Source: Macrococcus hajekii
GTDB taxonomy: Bacteria > Bacillota > Bacilli > Staphylococcales > Staphylococcaceae
Length of the DNA stretch: 64,000 bases
NCBI RefSeq assembly: GCF_004359505.1
Contig: NZ_SCWE01000005.1
Coordinates: forward strand, 25,632 to 89,631
Reading direction: 5' to 3'
The notes below the pieces were generated by a model, which saw only the letters and a program-made list of their open reading frames with translations, did not search any database and was not told the DNA's origin. This document shows, piece by piece, positions 18,814-29,431 of the stretch. Numbering within the stretch: position 1 is the stretch's first letter; the number at the start of each line of letters is the position of its first letter. The position numbers were made by a program, and so were the translations under genes.

Positions 18814-19943
18814 AATTTAATTGCCTCCTTATAGGCTATGCCTGGTTCTTCTCCATCATAAGCAGCTATTGCCTCAATAAATGCCTGACCACCCGCAGCT
18901 GCACCACGCGGATGTCCATGAACACCCCCACCAGCATTAATGACGATATCACGGCCGTAATCATCTATCAGTCGCTTCACCAGTCCCGGATGAATACCTG
19001 CAGAAGGTACTGGAAATGCTTCAGATGATTCGGTGACGATCCGTCTTGCTTCAGATTCACTGATAGGTACGGAGCCATAAGGTGCCGGGAAAAGAATAAA
19101 GTCAGCGCCAGCTAGTTGAGTCAATTTACTGAGCAGCAGACCATAGCTTAATCCATAATTCGGACTTCCAGAGATTGCTCCACTGAATGAAGGATGCGCC
19201 ATTATGGGTAAGCCGAGATTCAGTTCGCGCAGCCCTTTCAATACATCCAGCCCGTAAGCATGAACATTGAACAGCAATGCAGTCGCACCTAGTTCTTTAG
19301 CACGCTTGGCTTTCTCTGGCAGCTGAAAAACAGGACCCGATAAGTTAGCTGCATAAAGCACCCTTTTACCTGTCTCCTGCTGCACTTCTTCCAGCACTTC
19401 CGCCGCTGCCTGAATACGCTCTTCAAAAGGAAGTTCCGGCACATCGTACAGAATCTCATCATCTTTAATGATATCGACTCCACCTAACGCCTGTTCTTTC
19501 AGTTGCTGACGAAAGAAAGTCACATCCCGGCCGATAATTCCTTTAAAAATACTCATCACAAGTGGACGTTCCTCAACTTTAAGAAGTGCTCTAACACCTT
19601 GCACCCCAAAAGCAGGACCCGGGAAATAAGTAGCATAATCACCTAAATCGAGTTCCACTAACTTCACCTCACCATCCAGCGACAGTTTACCAAATACGGT
19701 CGTCAGTATGGAGGAGAAATCCGGGGTTACGTTTTTGACAGGATAACCAATCGTCACTTCAGTGATATCAGCTAATATCTCTGTCTTTACAACACGTCCT
19801 TTAAAACCCTGTAGATGCGATTGATCCAGTGTTGTCAAATCTGTCCAGCTACCCACTGTCAGGCCTACCGCCAGTTTTTCGGCAAACGCTTCAGGATGAT
19901 TAATCACTTTATTAAAATGATAAGTGGCTATTATTTCAGACAA
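18798..19943 (-). CDS. mtnW: 2,3-diketo-5-methylthiopentyl-1-phosphate enolase (RuBisCO-like)
   Basis: Type IV RuBisCO-like protein that enolises diketo-5-methylthiopentyl-1-phosphate; it does not fix CO2. The 381-residue protein has the metal/carbamylation region GGVDIIKDDE, FKGIIGRD and NAGGGVHGHPRGAAAGG. The frame is open 27 codons upstream, but the TTG at 19943 follows AAAGGAGG at 8-base spacing and gives the N-terminus MSEIIATYHF, like B. subtilis MSELLATY. It starts 28 bases after mtnA. Confidence 0.94.
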   Translation of the reverse strand: MSEIIATYHFNKVINHPEAFAEKLAVGLTVGSWTDLTTLDQSHLQGFKGRVVKTEILADITEVTIGYPVKNVTPDFSSILTTVFGKLSLDGEVKLVELDLGDYATYFPGPAFGVQGVRALLKVEERPLVMSIFKGIIGRDVTFFRQQLKEQALGGVDIIKDDEILYDVPELPFEERIQAAAEVLEEVQQETGKRVLYAANLSGPVFQLPEKAKRAKELGATALLFNVHAYGLDVLKGLRELNLGLPIMAHPSFSGAISGSPNYGLSYGLLLSKLTQLAGADFILFPAPYGSVPISESEARRIVTESSEAFPVPSAGIHPGLVKRLIDDYGRDIVINAGGGVHGHPRGAAAGGQAFIEAIAAYDGEEPGIAYKEAIKLWGTS

Positions 19944-19971
19944 TACGTTGACCTCCTTTTCTAAACTGCAA

Positions 19972-20985
19972 TTATCGTTCCCCTTTTCTAAATAGTTCTT
20001 CAATTGCTTCTTGAGATGCCTCAATCAATCCATGTTCTGTTGCCAGTGCTGTAATCAGTTCATGTGGTGTTACATCGAAAGCCGGGTTATAGACAGACTG
20101 TACACTCGTGAGTGATTGGCCGGCTAGATGTGTGACTTCACTCGCATGACGTTCTTCGATTGGGATATCTGCACCATTTGCTACCTTAAGATCAAATGTC
20201 GGTGTTGGTGCTGCCACGTAGAAAGGCACTCCATAGTACTGTGCAGCAATAGCGAGTGGCAATGTGCCAATCTTATTGACGACATCTCCATTAGCAGCAA
20301 CACGGTCACAGCCCACAAAGACAGCAGTGATTTTCCCTTGCTGCATCAAAGTTGCAGCGGTTGAATCCGTGATGACTGTCACATCAATCCCTGCATCTGA
20401 TAGTTCATATGCAGTTAATGCACCTTGCAATCTAGGACGGGTTTCGTCGCTATAGACTTTAAACTTAACACCCGCTTCGTGCGCCAGATAAAAGGGTGCG
20501 GTCGCGGTACCGTAATCACTAGTTGCAAGTCGGCCTGGATTACAATGAATCAAGAATGCCGTCTTATCCTGTACGAGATGTTTCAATGTATTACCAATCG
20601 CAAGATTAATATCAGTATCTTCCGCTTCTATTAGGCGCGCTTCTTGTTCAAGCAGCTGAATACTGTCGTCAACATCATCTGTTATGATTTGTTCCATTCT
20701 TTCCAGTGCCCAGTGCAGGTTAACTGCTGTCGGTCTCGTATGCCATAGTCGCTTAATCACTTTTTGCATATAAACCTTGAAGTCACCTGACACAAATTTT
20801 CTGGCTCCTATCACTGTGCCGTATGCCGCTGTAATACCGATTGCAGGCGCCCCTCTCACCACCATTTCTTCGATAGCGCGTGCCACTTCTTCAACCGATT
20901 CATAAGTTTTGTATACTGTTTCTGTTGGTAGTTTTGTCTGGTCAAGTAAGGTCAGTTGACCGTCATCATAATTGATTGCTCTCAT
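19972..20985 (-). CDS. mtnA: Methylthioribose-1-phosphate isomerase
   Basis: Isomerises 5-methylthioribose-1-phosphate to the ribulose form. The 337-residue protein, of the eIF2B-alpha-related fold, has VVRGAPAIGITAAYG, the catalytic Cys148 in HCNPGRLATSDYGTA and the catalytic Asp227 in GCDRVAANGDVVNKIGT. The NPGR after the cysteine differs from the more usual NAG or NTG, but the catalytic residues are intact. Its start overlaps the mtnK stop by 4 bases. Confidence 0.95.
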   Translation of the reverse strand: MRAINYDDGQLTLLDQTKLPTETVYKTYESVEEVARAIEEMVVRGAPAIGITAAYGTVIGARKFVSGDFKVYMQKVIKRLWHTRPTAVNLHWALERMEQIITDDVDDSIQLLEQEARLIEAEDTDINLAIGNTLKHLVQDKTAFLIHCNPGRLATSDYGTATAPFYLAHEAGVKFKVYSDETRPRLQGALTAYELSDAGIDVTVITDSTAATLMQQGKITAVFVGCDRVAANGDVVNKIGTLPLAIAAQYYGVPFYVAAPTPTFDLKVANGADIPIEERHASEVTHLAGQSLTSVQSVYNPAFDVTPHELITALATEHGLIEASQEAIEELFRKGER

Positions 20986-22175
20986 GCTACCTGTTCCTCA
21001 CCAGCTTCATAGATTTTGAACAATGATGAATAAATCCTCACTTTATCAGGATGCTGAATGAGAAACTTAGCAAAGGTCAGTAGTTTCTTTTCGGTGTTCA
21101 CTCGTTCAGCGTGTAACTGGGTGATATCCGATACTTTGGCAAGACCAACGATCCTTCTGATCAGTTCGAGTCCCGCAACAATATAAGCATCCCGTTCTAT
21201 TTCAGTGATAAAAGCTGCAAATAAAGCAGTATCACGCAGCGCGATATCATATGTATTCTCGGTAAGAATCGTCAGCGCCTCTTCTCTAAATGTAGCCAAG
21301 ATCTCATCTACTACAGATTTTAGCCATATCGCTTGTTCTTCTCGTCCTGATGCTTGTGCATTTGCATAAGCAAAGAATAGATGAGCAATAACATTGCCGA
21401 CATCATAGCCGGCGGGTCCGAAGAATCCGAATTCCGGATCAATCACTTTCAGTCCGTCTTTTTTTATGAAAATTGAGCCTGAGTGCAGATCACCATGTAT
21501 CAGACTTTCTGCTTTATTCAGAAACTTCAGTTTAGCTTGAGCCACAGCTGCTTTCAGACTCGCGTCACCATAAATATATTTCTCCACAAACAATTCCAGC
21601 TCCGAAGAGATTTCGTTACGGCTGAAGTTGTTATAAAATGGTTCAGTATAGACAAGGTCTTCTGTGATTTCGCATAATTCTGGATTTATCATTTCTTTTT
21701 GAAGTGACTTCTTTTCCTTAGCAGGTAAAACAAAATCGGAAGTGCGTATCAATGTTTCTGACAAATAATGTCCCAGTGATTTACCTAGATGCGGACATAT
21801 ATCTCCCTGCTGTAACGCTGTCCGTAATATGGCATAGTCTTTCAAGTCTTCCATCACAACGCATTTCATCACTAAGTCGATCGAGATGATCTCAGGCAGC
21901 TGATCGGGGACATAACGGCTATGTGCTTCGATTAATCTGCCTTCTCTGATAGTACGATCTGTTGACAGAACGAATTCATCTGAAATGCGTGCTGTGACAC
22001 CTGAATGCTTGATGATAACCGACTGCTCACCGTCTGATACTCTGAAGACATAGTTGAGATTACCGTCACCAATTTCAGTTACAGACAGCTGATTACCGTT
22101 AAACTTATCAATTTTCTCTCTCGCATATTGTGCAACTGCCACTTCATCCATTAAAAAATAAGTACTAAAATCCAT
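20982..22175 (-). CDS. mtnK: 5-methylthioribose kinase
   Basis: ATP-dependent kinase making 5-methylthioribose-1-phosphate, the entry step of methionine salvage after 5'-methylthioadenosine is cleaved. The 397-residue protein has the aminoglycoside-phosphotransferase-like catalytic loop LIHGDLHSGSIF and the metal motif VIDPEFGFFGPAGYD. The N-terminal QLSVTEIGDGNLNYVFRV is the glycine-rich ATP loop. It is the first gene of the operon, directly after the SAM riboswitch, with the site GAGGGAG. Confidence 0.95.
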   Translation of the reverse strand: MDFSTYFLMDEVAVAQYAREKIDKFNGNQLSVTEIGDGNLNYVFRVSDGEQSVIIKHSGVTARISDEFVLSTDRTIREGRLIEAHSRYVPDQLPEIISIDLVMKCVVMEDLKDYAILRTALQQGDICPHLGKSLGHYLSETLIRTSDFVLPAKEKKSLQKEMINPELCEITEDLVYTEPFYNNFSRNEISSELELFVEKYIYGDASLKAAVAQAKLKFLNKAESLIHGDLHSGSIFIKKDGLKVIDPEFGFFGPAGYDVGNVIAHLFFAYANAQASGREEQAIWLKSVVDEILATFREEALTILTENTYDIALRDTALFAAFITEIERDAYIVAGLELIRRIVGLAKVSDITQLHAERVNTEKKLLTFAKFLIQHPDKVRIYSSLFKIYEAGEEQVA

Positions 22176-22190
22176 CTTTCGCTCCCTCGA

Positions 22191-22356
22191 TTCTTATCAA
22201 GAAAAAAAGACGTTTTTCCCTTCGCAGGGAAAAACGTCGCCATCAGTATCTCTACTTATCTTTCAGTACATATGTACTGTAGGAATTGGCACCTTTTCCA
22301 CTGGATAGGTTGCTGGACGTCATCGGGCCTAATCCCTCAGTCACTCTTGATAAGAA
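22191..22356 (-). promoter_or_regulatory. SAM-I (S-box) riboswitch with terminator, controlling mtnKAWXBD
   Basis: Read on the minus strand, the aptamer begins near 22356 and contains the S-box signatures CTGAGGGATTAGGCCC, GATGACGTCCAGCAACC and GGTGCCAATTCCTACAG. P1 pairs CTTATC with GATAAG. The terminator stem is 12 bp (22227-22238 with 22209-22220) followed by seven T (22202-22208). High SAM should stabilise P1 and stop transcription; low SAM lets the operon run. A 12-bp inverted repeat flanks the whole element (see findings). Confidence 0.97.
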
Positions 22357-22383
22357 CTATTTAATTTTTTGGTTAAATTGAAT

Positions 22384-22410
22384 ATTATATGACTCACATA
22401 TAAAAGTCAA
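22384..22410 (-). promoter_or_regulatory. Promoter of the mtn operon
   Basis: On the minus strand, -35 TTGACT (22405-22410) and TATAAT (22384-22389) are 15 bases apart; reading the -10 as TAATAT gives 17. It lies about 30 bases before the riboswitch. Confidence 0.65.
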
Positions 22411-22435
22411 ACTAATTTTCAGATATTTCTAAAAT

Positions 22436-23380
22436 TTATTTCTTTTTTATAGCCTCAAGCATTTCTTCAGTCATTGTATCAAGGTCAAACTTAGGACTGA
22501 AGCCCCATTGTGCTTTAGCTTCTGATGCATCGATTGAATTCGGCCAGCTTTCAGCGATTGCTTGACGTACAGGATCAACATCGTAATCCAGTTCGAAGTC
22601 CGGCATATGTTTTCTGATGCTTGCTGCCACCATTTCAGGATCAATACTCATCGCAGTTACATTAAATGCATTTCTATCTTTTAAGTTTTCAGCCGGTGCT
22701 TCCATCAATTTGATGATAGCATCAATCGCATCATCCATAAACATCATATCCATAAAAGTATCTTTTCCGATGTACGATGTATACTTACCTTCACGCACAG
22801 CTTTGAAATAAATTTCAACAGCATAATCCGTCGTACCACCGCCTGGTTCTTTAACGTGTGAGATAAGACCTGGGAAACGAACACCACGTGTATCAACGCC
22901 GAATCGATGGAAATAGTAGTCACAGAGAAGTTCTCCTGATACTTTATTGACGCCATACATCGTTGTAGGACGCTGAATCGTTGTTTGCGGTGTATTATCT
23001 TTTGGCGTGTTCGGTCCGAAAGCACCGATAGATGATGGCGTGAAAAATTGAAGCTGATATTTACGAGCAACTTCAAGCGCGTTCAGAAGTCCTCCCATAT
23101 TCAGATTCCAGGCAAAGACAGGATTTTTTTCAGCTGTTGCTGATAATAATGCAGCCATATGCATTAATGTATCCGGTTTAAATTCTGCGGCAATCTGATC
23201 CATTCTTTCTGCATCTGTCACGTCAAGTTCTTCAAATGGTCCAGCGAGAATAGCGCTGCCTTCTTCTGGGCGGCGTAAGTCTGTCGCGAGTACATTGTCA
23301 GTACCATAGATTTCACGGAGTTTCATTGTAAGTTCCGTTCCAATCTGACCTAAAGCACCTGTAATCATAATACGTTTCAT
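22436..23380 (-). CDS. L-threonine 3-dehydrogenase, SDR type
   Basis: Probably oxidises L-threonine to 2-amino-3-ketobutyrate with NAD. The 314-residue protein belongs to the extended short-chain dehydrogenase (UDP-galactose-epimerase-like) family, with GALGQIG for NAD, the YGVNK catalytic Tyr/Lys and SSIGAFGPN upstream. Genes of this type are often labelled only as epimerase. The partner kbl directly upstream makes the threonine role much more likely, because the ketone product is unstable and is used by Kbl. There are 25 bases between the two genes. Confidence 0.85.
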   Translation of the reverse strand: MKRIMITGALGQIGTELTMKLREIYGTDNVLATDLRRPEEGSAILAGPFEELDVTDAERMDQIAAEFKPDTLMHMAALLSATAEKNPVFAWNLNMGGLLNALEVARKYQLQFFTPSSIGAFGPNTPKDNTPQTTIQRPTTMYGVNKVSGELLCDYYFHRFGVDTRGVRFPGLISHVKEPGGGTTDYAVEIYFKAVREGKYTSYIGKDTFMDMMFMDDAIDAIIKLMEAPAENLKDRNAFNVTAMSIDPEMVAASIRKHMPDFELDYDVDPVRQAIAESWPNSIDASEAKAQWGFSPKFDLDTMTEEMLEAIKKK

Positions 23381-23405
23381 ACTTTTCTTCCTTCCGTATA
23401 TAAAA

Positions 23406-24596
23406 TTATTGAATAATATTTAATTCTTTACCGACTTTTTCATAAATTTTCAGTGCATCATCAAGCATTTCTTTCGTATGTGCTGCTGTTGGCATGTTTC
23501 TCACACGCCCAGTTCCTTTAGGGACGGTTGGGAAGACGATTGATTTAGCATATACGCCCTCTTCCATCAGACGTCTTGAGAACTCCTGTGCTTTTTTCTC
23601 TTCACCGATGATACAAGGTGTGATCGGTGTTTCAGAATGCCCGATATCAAAGCCAAGTTCCTTCAGACCTTTTTTAAGATAGTCACCATTCTCCCATAAT
23701 TTATCGTGAAGTTCTGTTGATTCCATGAGAATATCAATCGCTTCAGTGATAGCAGCAGCATCCCCTGGTGTCAGTGAAGTTGAGAACAGGAATGGACGGC
23801 CTGCTACTTTTAACCAGTCAATGAGTTCCTGTGTTCCAGCTACATAACCACCGACAACACCGATTGCTTTAGATAATGTGCCCATCTGGAAGTCAATCTT
23901 ATCCTGCAGGCCGAAGTGTTTAACTGTACCAGCACCTTTACCCATGACACCTGAACCATGTGCATCATCAACATAAGTGATTAAGTTGTATTCTTCAGCA
24001 ATCTCTGCGATTTCTGGTAATAATGCGACATCACCATCCATTGAGAAGACACCGTCTGTGATATACATAATTTTTTTGTACAGACCTGACTCAGTAGCCT
24101 CTTTTGCTTTTGCACGTAAATCGTCCATATCTGAGTGTTTAACACGGATAATTTTCGCTTTAGATAAACGACAGCCATCGATGATAGATGCATGGTTTAA
24201 TTCATCTGATAATATAGCATCTTCCTTATTCATAACAGCACTGATGGCACCCATATTACAGTTGAAACCTGACTGGAATGCAATCGCTGCTTCTGTCCCT
24301 TTGAATTCAGCAATTTTTTTCTCAAGCTCTACATGGACATCCAATGTTCCATTGATAGTACGGACCGCACCTGCACCTACACCGTGAGAATCAATTGTTT
24401 TCTTCGCTACTTCTTTCAGACGTTCATTCGTTGCAAGACCAAGATAGTTGTTAGATGATAAGTTGATCAGTTCCTTGCCATCAATTTTAATTTTCGGACC
24501 ATTTGCCCCCTCAACCACATTGATTTCATTGTATAGACCATTATCCTTCAAGTAATCCAGGTTCTCTGTTAAAAACTGTTGTAAAACTTTAGACAT
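23406..24596 (-). CDS. kbl: 2-amino-3-ketobutyrate CoA ligase (glycine C-acetyltransferase)
   Basis: PLP enzyme that cleaves 2-amino-3-ketobutyrate with CoA to glycine and acetyl-CoA. The 396-residue protein of the alpha-oxoamine synthase family has [36 protein letters not shown] and the PLP lysine in [12 protein letters not shown]. The ATG at 24596 follows AAGGAGGAAC; the frame runs 10 codons further upstream without a site. With the dehydrogenase it forms a threonine degradation pair. Confidence 0.93.
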   Translation of the reverse strand: MSKVLQQFLTENLDYLKDNGLYNEINVVEGANGPKIKIDGKELINLSSNNYLGLATNERLKEVAKKTIDSHGVGAGAVRTINGTLDVHVELEKKIAEFKGTEAAIAFQSGFNCNMGAISAVMNKEDAILSDELNHASIIDGCRLSKAKIIRVKHSDMDDLRAKAKEATESGLYKKIMYITDGVFSMDGDVALLPEIAEIAEEYNLITYVDDAHGSGVMGKGAGTVKHFGLQDKIDFQMGTLSKAIGVVGGYVAGTQELIDWLKVAGRPFLFSTSLTPGDAAAITEAIDILMESTELHDKLWENGDYLKKGLKELGFDIGHSETPITPCIIGEEKKAQEFSRRLMEEGVYAKSIVFPTVPKGTGRVRNMPTAAHTKEMLDDALKIYEKVGKELNIIQ

Positions 24597-24677
24597 AATA
24601 GTTCCTCCTTGTTTTATACGAGTCATGTTTCAATACGTCTGATTGTCTGCTACACTTTAAAGAAAAGGAGTGACTTA

Positions 24678-25850
24678 ATGAACATTGATGAAGTTGTAAA
24701 CCAACAGTTGTCCACTCTAGTCGAACAACGTCGCTATCTCCATATGCATCCAGAACTCTCTTTTAAGGAAACACAGACTTACCAATACATACTCGAACAT
24801 TTACGTTCTTGTCCTCATCTTAACATATATGAACATGTAGGTGGTAGTGGTATTGTAGCTAAAATTAAGGGTTTTAGTGACAAAACAGTAGCTTTTAGAG
24901 CAGATTTTGATGCATTACCCATCCAAGATCAGAAAGAGGTTCCTTATAAATCTACAGTTCCTGGTGTTATGCATGCCTGTGGTCATGATGGACATACCTC
25001 TACTTTATTAGCCCTAACGTCCATCCTGAGCGAACAATCATCCTCTCTGAATGGAAACGTTATCATTATTTTTCAATTCGCTGAAGAACTTGCACCTGGT
25101 GGAGCTAAACCTATGGTTGAAGATGGTGTGCTTGACCATGTCGATGTTATTTATGGCAATCATTTATGGAGTTCTTTTAATAGCCATGAAATTCATTCAA
25201 GACCGGATGCCTTGATGGCCAGTCCCGATATGTTCCATATTACTCTTATTGGTAAAGGCGGACATGGTGCTAAACCTCATACTTCGATTGATGCGATTGT
25301 TGCGATGGCACAGTTTATCAATCAGATTCAAACCATTGTCTCACGCACGATTAATCCAGTTGATGCTGCTGTAATCACAGTCGGAAAAGTTGAGGCGGGT
25401 GATGCTTTCAATATCATCAGCCACACGGCACGGTGTAGTGGTACGGTTCGTACATTTGATCCAGCCGTTAAAGCCACCATTAAAACAGCACTCGAACAGG
25501 AATTGCAAGGTCTCGCAAAGGCTAAAGGTATTCATTATGAATTCAATTATACAGATGGTTATCCAGCCGTTGTTAATCATGAACGTGAATATCGTATCGT
25601 GAAACGAGCGGCCGAAAAACTTGGTCTTAAATTCATTGAAACGGAACCTCTTATGGTAGGAGAAGACTTCTCTTATTATCTTCAAGAACGTCCCGGTGCT
25701 TTCTTTATGACCGGGGCTGGCCATCCCGCTGCTGCTCCACACCATCATCCGATGTTCGATATAGATGAGGACGCGATGGCAACTACACTTAAAATGTTTT
25801 TAACTATATTAGAAGAGGAAGGTATACTCAATGCTGATTCAAATCGCTGA
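24678..25850 (+). CDS. M20 amidohydrolase, copy 1 of 3
   Basis: Metal-dependent hydrolase of the M20D family (N-acyl amino-acid / hippurate / IAA-conjugate hydrolases). The 390-residue protein has RRYLHMHPELSFKE, the metal motif MHACGHDGHT, FAEELAPGGAK, YGNH, GGHGAKPH in the dimerisation domain, and C-terminal GEDFSYYLQ and HHHPMFDID, so all metal-site segments are intact. The start at 24678 follows AAAGGAG; an upstream in-frame ATG at 24609 lies inside the kbl control region. Substrate unknown. Tandem with two paralogues, overlapping copy 2 by 20 bases. Confidence 0.9.
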   Translation: MNIDEVVNQQLSTLVEQRRYLHMHPELSFKETQTYQYILEHLRSCPHLNIYEHVGGSGIVAKIKGFSDKTVAFRADFDALPIQDQKEVPYKSTVPGVMHACGHDGHTSTLLALTSILSEQSSSLNGNVIIIFQFAEELAPGGAKPMVEDGVLDHVDVIYGNHLWSSFNSHEIHSRPDALMASPDMFHITLIGKGGHGAKPHTSIDAIVAMAQFINQIQTIVSRTINPVDAAVITVGKVEAGDAFNIISHTARCSGTVRTFDPAVKATIKTALEQELQGLAKAKGIHYEFNYTDGYPAVVNHEREYRIVKRAAEKLGLKFIETEPLMVGEDFSYYLQERPGAFFMTGAGHPAAAPHHHPMFDIDEDAMATTLKMFLTILEEEGILNADSNR

Positions 25851-27006
25851 TCAATATAATGATGAACTCATTAAACTTCGCAGACATTTTCATATGCATC
25901 CTGAACTTTCTTTCCAGGAAGAAAAGACGCCTGCTTATATAGCTGATTATTTACGGCAACTTAATATAGATGTAGAAACCGGTGTCGGAGGACGAGGTGT
26001 TGTAGGAAGAATGATTAAAGACCCCTCACTCCCTACTCTAGCTATCCGTGCAGACTTCGATGCACTGCCGATTCAGGATGAAAAAGAAGTACCTTACAAA
26101 TCTACTGTCGACGGTGTCATGCACGCCTGTGGCCACGATGCTCATACTGCTGTTCTACTGATTACCGCTAAAATATTAAGCGAGCATCGCGATGCTATCC
26201 CCGGTAATCTGGTTTTTATTCACCAGCATGCTGAAGAAGTAGATCCGGGTGGCGCTATTCAGATGATTGCAGATGATTGCCTGAAAGGTGTCGATGCTAT
26301 TATTGGTCAGCATGTCTCAAGTAGCTTGCCGGTCGGTCACCTCGGCTATAAGGTAGGAACCGTAACAGGCATTCCTGATGATTTTTGGATCACCCTTCAA
26401 GGACGCGGCGGACATGCTGCTCATCCTGATACTACAGTCGATCCAGTGGCTGCAGCTATCCGACTGTGCAATGACCTTCAATATATTGTTTCACGTCAAG
26501 TCAAACCAACTTCTCCAGCTGTCTTGTCTATTACAATGCTGAAGGCTGGAGAACAGAATAATGTTATTCCTGATACTGCAGCAATCAGCGGTACAATCCG
26601 AACATTTGATGCTGAAACACAGTCTCTTATCTATAATGAACTTAAAAAATGTCTAGAGGGTCTGGTGACGACTACTGGAATCACTTATGACCTTAAGTAT
26701 TTGAAAGGCTATCCACCTGTTGTCAATACAGCAGAAGAAATGATGATGATTGTCGATGCGGCAAAAAAAGTAGACAGTATTACAAAATTAGTAGAACTTG
26801 AACCTGCCCTCGGTGGTGAAGACTTCTCTTATTATCTGCAGCGCGTACCAGGTGCATTTTTCTATACAGGGACACGAAATGAGAATTTTAAAGCTGATTT
26901 TCCACATCATCATCCTAAGTTTGATATCGATGAACAAGGTCTTATGAATGCTGTAAAAGTTTTTCTGCAGTCTGTCGAAGATTATTTCCAAGAGGTGAAT
27001 CAATGA
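25831..27006 (+). CDS. M20 amidohydrolase, copy 2 of 3
   Basis: Paralogue of the preceding gene, 391 residues. It has RRHFHMHPELSFQEEKTP, MHACGHDAHT, HQHAEEVDPGGA, IGQH, GGHAAHPD, GGEDFSYYLQ and HHHPKFDID. In the stretch YIADYL-QLNI it is closer to copy 3 than to copy 1. The metal residues are conserved, so it is likely active. It overlaps copy 1 by 20 bases and copy 3 by 4 bases, so the three are translated from one transcript. Confidence 0.9.
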   Translation: MLIQIADQYNDELIKLRRHFHMHPELSFQEEKTPAYIADYLRQLNIDVETGVGGRGVVGRMIKDPSLPTLAIRADFDALPIQDEKEVPYKSTVDGVMHACGHDAHTAVLLITAKILSEHRDAIPGNLVFIHQHAEEVDPGGAIQMIADDCLKGVDAIIGQHVSSSLPVGHLGYKVGTVTGIPDDFWITLQGRGGHAAHPDTTVDPVAAAIRLCNDLQYIVSRQVKPTSPAVLSITMLKAGEQNNVIPDTAAISGTIRTFDAETQSLIYNELKKCLEGLVTTTGITYDLKYLKGYPPVVNTAEEMMMIVDAAKKVDSITKLVELEPALGGEDFSYYLQRVPGAFFYTGTRNENFKADFPHHHPKFDIDEQGLMNAVKVFLQSVEDYFQEVNQ

Positions 27007-28169
27007 ACTGGAATTTAGAGGATTATCAGCAGGAGTTAGTTGATATACGCCGCTATCTGCATATGCATCCCGAATTGTCATTTAAGGAAGAGAAGACTAA
27101 ACGTTATATTGCAGACTATTTAGAACAATTGAATATTGAAGTAGAGAGAGATGTGGGTGGCAATGGTGTAGTCGGCTATATAGAAGGCTCATTACCAGGT
27201 CCTACAGTAGCGCTGCGTGCCGACTTCGATGCGCTCCCTATCCAGGATTCAAAAGACGTTCCTTACAAATCTACAGTAGCAGGTGTCATGCACGCCTGTG
27301 GTCATGATGGACATACAGCTATGCTTCTTATCACCGCGAAAATCTTAGTTCAGCATCGCAATCAATTAGCCGGGCGTATTGTTCTCATTCATCAGCATGC
27401 AGAAGAGCTCATTCCAGGTGGAGCTAAGTCCATGATCGAAGCAGGTGTACTTGAAGATGTAGATTATGTATTTGGTACGCATACAGCGTGTTACCTACCG
27501 ACAGGCACAATCGGCTTCTGTCCAGGTCCTGCGTATGCCAATGCCGATCGATTCACTTTGAACATTAAAGGACAGGGAGGTCACGGAGCTGCCCCTCATG
27601 AGACAAAAGATGCCATTATTGCAGCTAGTCAGCTTATCGCTCAGTTTCAGACCATCATCTCCCGCTCTGTTAACCCTATTGAGACAGCAGTTTTAACGAT
27701 CGGTGAATTTAAGTCAGGTGATGCCTTTAATGTCATTGCAGATTCTGCATACTTATCCGGTACAGTCAGAACATACCGCGACTATACTAAACAAATGGTA
27801 AAAACAAGAATGGAGCAGTTGATTGGTGCCATAGAAGTGGGCTATCAAGTCAGCATCACCTTCAATTATGAAGATGGATACCCTGCTCTTATTAATCCAG
27901 AAAAAGAAACACTATGGCTCAAACAAAAAGTAGAGTCAGCAGGCTTTGCTGATGAAGTAATCATTCAGCCTACATCTTTAGGAGGGGAGGATTTCAGTTA
28001 TTTCCTGCAGCAGAGACCGGGCACTTATTTTTACACAGGTGTTATGAATGAAGATAAAAATGCAGTTTATCCACATCATCATCCGAATTTTGATTTAGAT
28101 GAAGATGGCTTACTATACGGTGTTCAGACCTTTCTTGCCCTCATAGAAAACATCACTGAATTAAAATAA
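27003..28169 (+). CDS. M20 amidohydrolase, copy 3 of 3
   Basis: Third paralogue, 388 residues, with RRYLHMHPELSFKEEKTK, MHACGHDGHT, HQHAEELIPGGA, FGTH, GGHGAAPH, GGEDFSYFLQ and HHHPNFDLD. The metal ligands are intact. Its ATG overlaps the copy 2 stop (ATGA). It ends at the terminator shared with tuf. The copies differ most in residues around the active-site entrance (WSSFNSHEI, SSSLPVGHL and ACYLPTGTI after the GxH motif), which suggests different acyl or amino-acid preferences. Confidence 0.9.
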   Translation: MNWNLEDYQQELVDIRRYLHMHPELSFKEEKTKRYIADYLEQLNIEVERDVGGNGVVGYIEGSLPGPTVALRADFDALPIQDSKDVPYKSTVAGVMHACGHDGHTAMLLITAKILVQHRNQLAGRIVLIHQHAEELIPGGAKSMIEAGVLEDVDYVFGTHTACYLPTGTIGFCPGPAYANADRFTLNIKGQGGHGAAPHETKDAIIAASQLIAQFQTIISRSVNPIETAVLTIGEFKSGDAFNVIADSAYLSGTVRTYRDYTKQMVKTRMEQLIGAIEVGYQVSITFNYEDGYPALINPEKETLWLKQKVESAGFADEVIIQPTSLGGEDFSYFLQQRPGTYFYTGVMNEDKNAVYPHHHPNFDLDEDGLLYGVQTFLALIENITELK

Positions 28170-28178
28170 TATAACAAA

Positions 28179-28208
28179 AAAAGCCGAAGAGCGTCCTCTT
28201 CGGCTTTT
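28179..28208. terminator. Bidirectional terminator, amidohydrolases / tuf
   Basis: A 13-bp perfect inverted repeat (28179-28191 with 28196-28208) around CGTC, with A and T runs at the ends, between convergent genes. Confidence 0.92.
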
Positions 28209-28227
28209 AAAATTCATCTAATGTGAA

Positions 28228-29415
<1,188 letters not shown>

Positions 29416-29431
29416 TTTGAAATCTCTCCTT

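Noticed and set aside
18798..19943. Carbon-fixing RuBisCO
   Set aside because: It lies in a complete mtn operon and resembles type IV MtnW; it should not carboxylate.
22209..22238. Reading the 12-bp GACGTTTTTCCC stem as an independent terminator
   Set aside because: It is the regulated terminator of the SAM riboswitch, not the end of a separate gene.
22436..23380. UDP-glucose 4-epimerase
   Set aside because: The fold is shared, but the tight pairing with kbl and the short GALGQIG dehydrogenase type favour threonine dehydrogenase.
24609..24677. N-terminal extension of the first M20 amidohydrolase
   Set aside because: It would start inside the kbl control region without a ribosome site; the ATG at 24678 has AAAGGAG and aligns with the paralogues.
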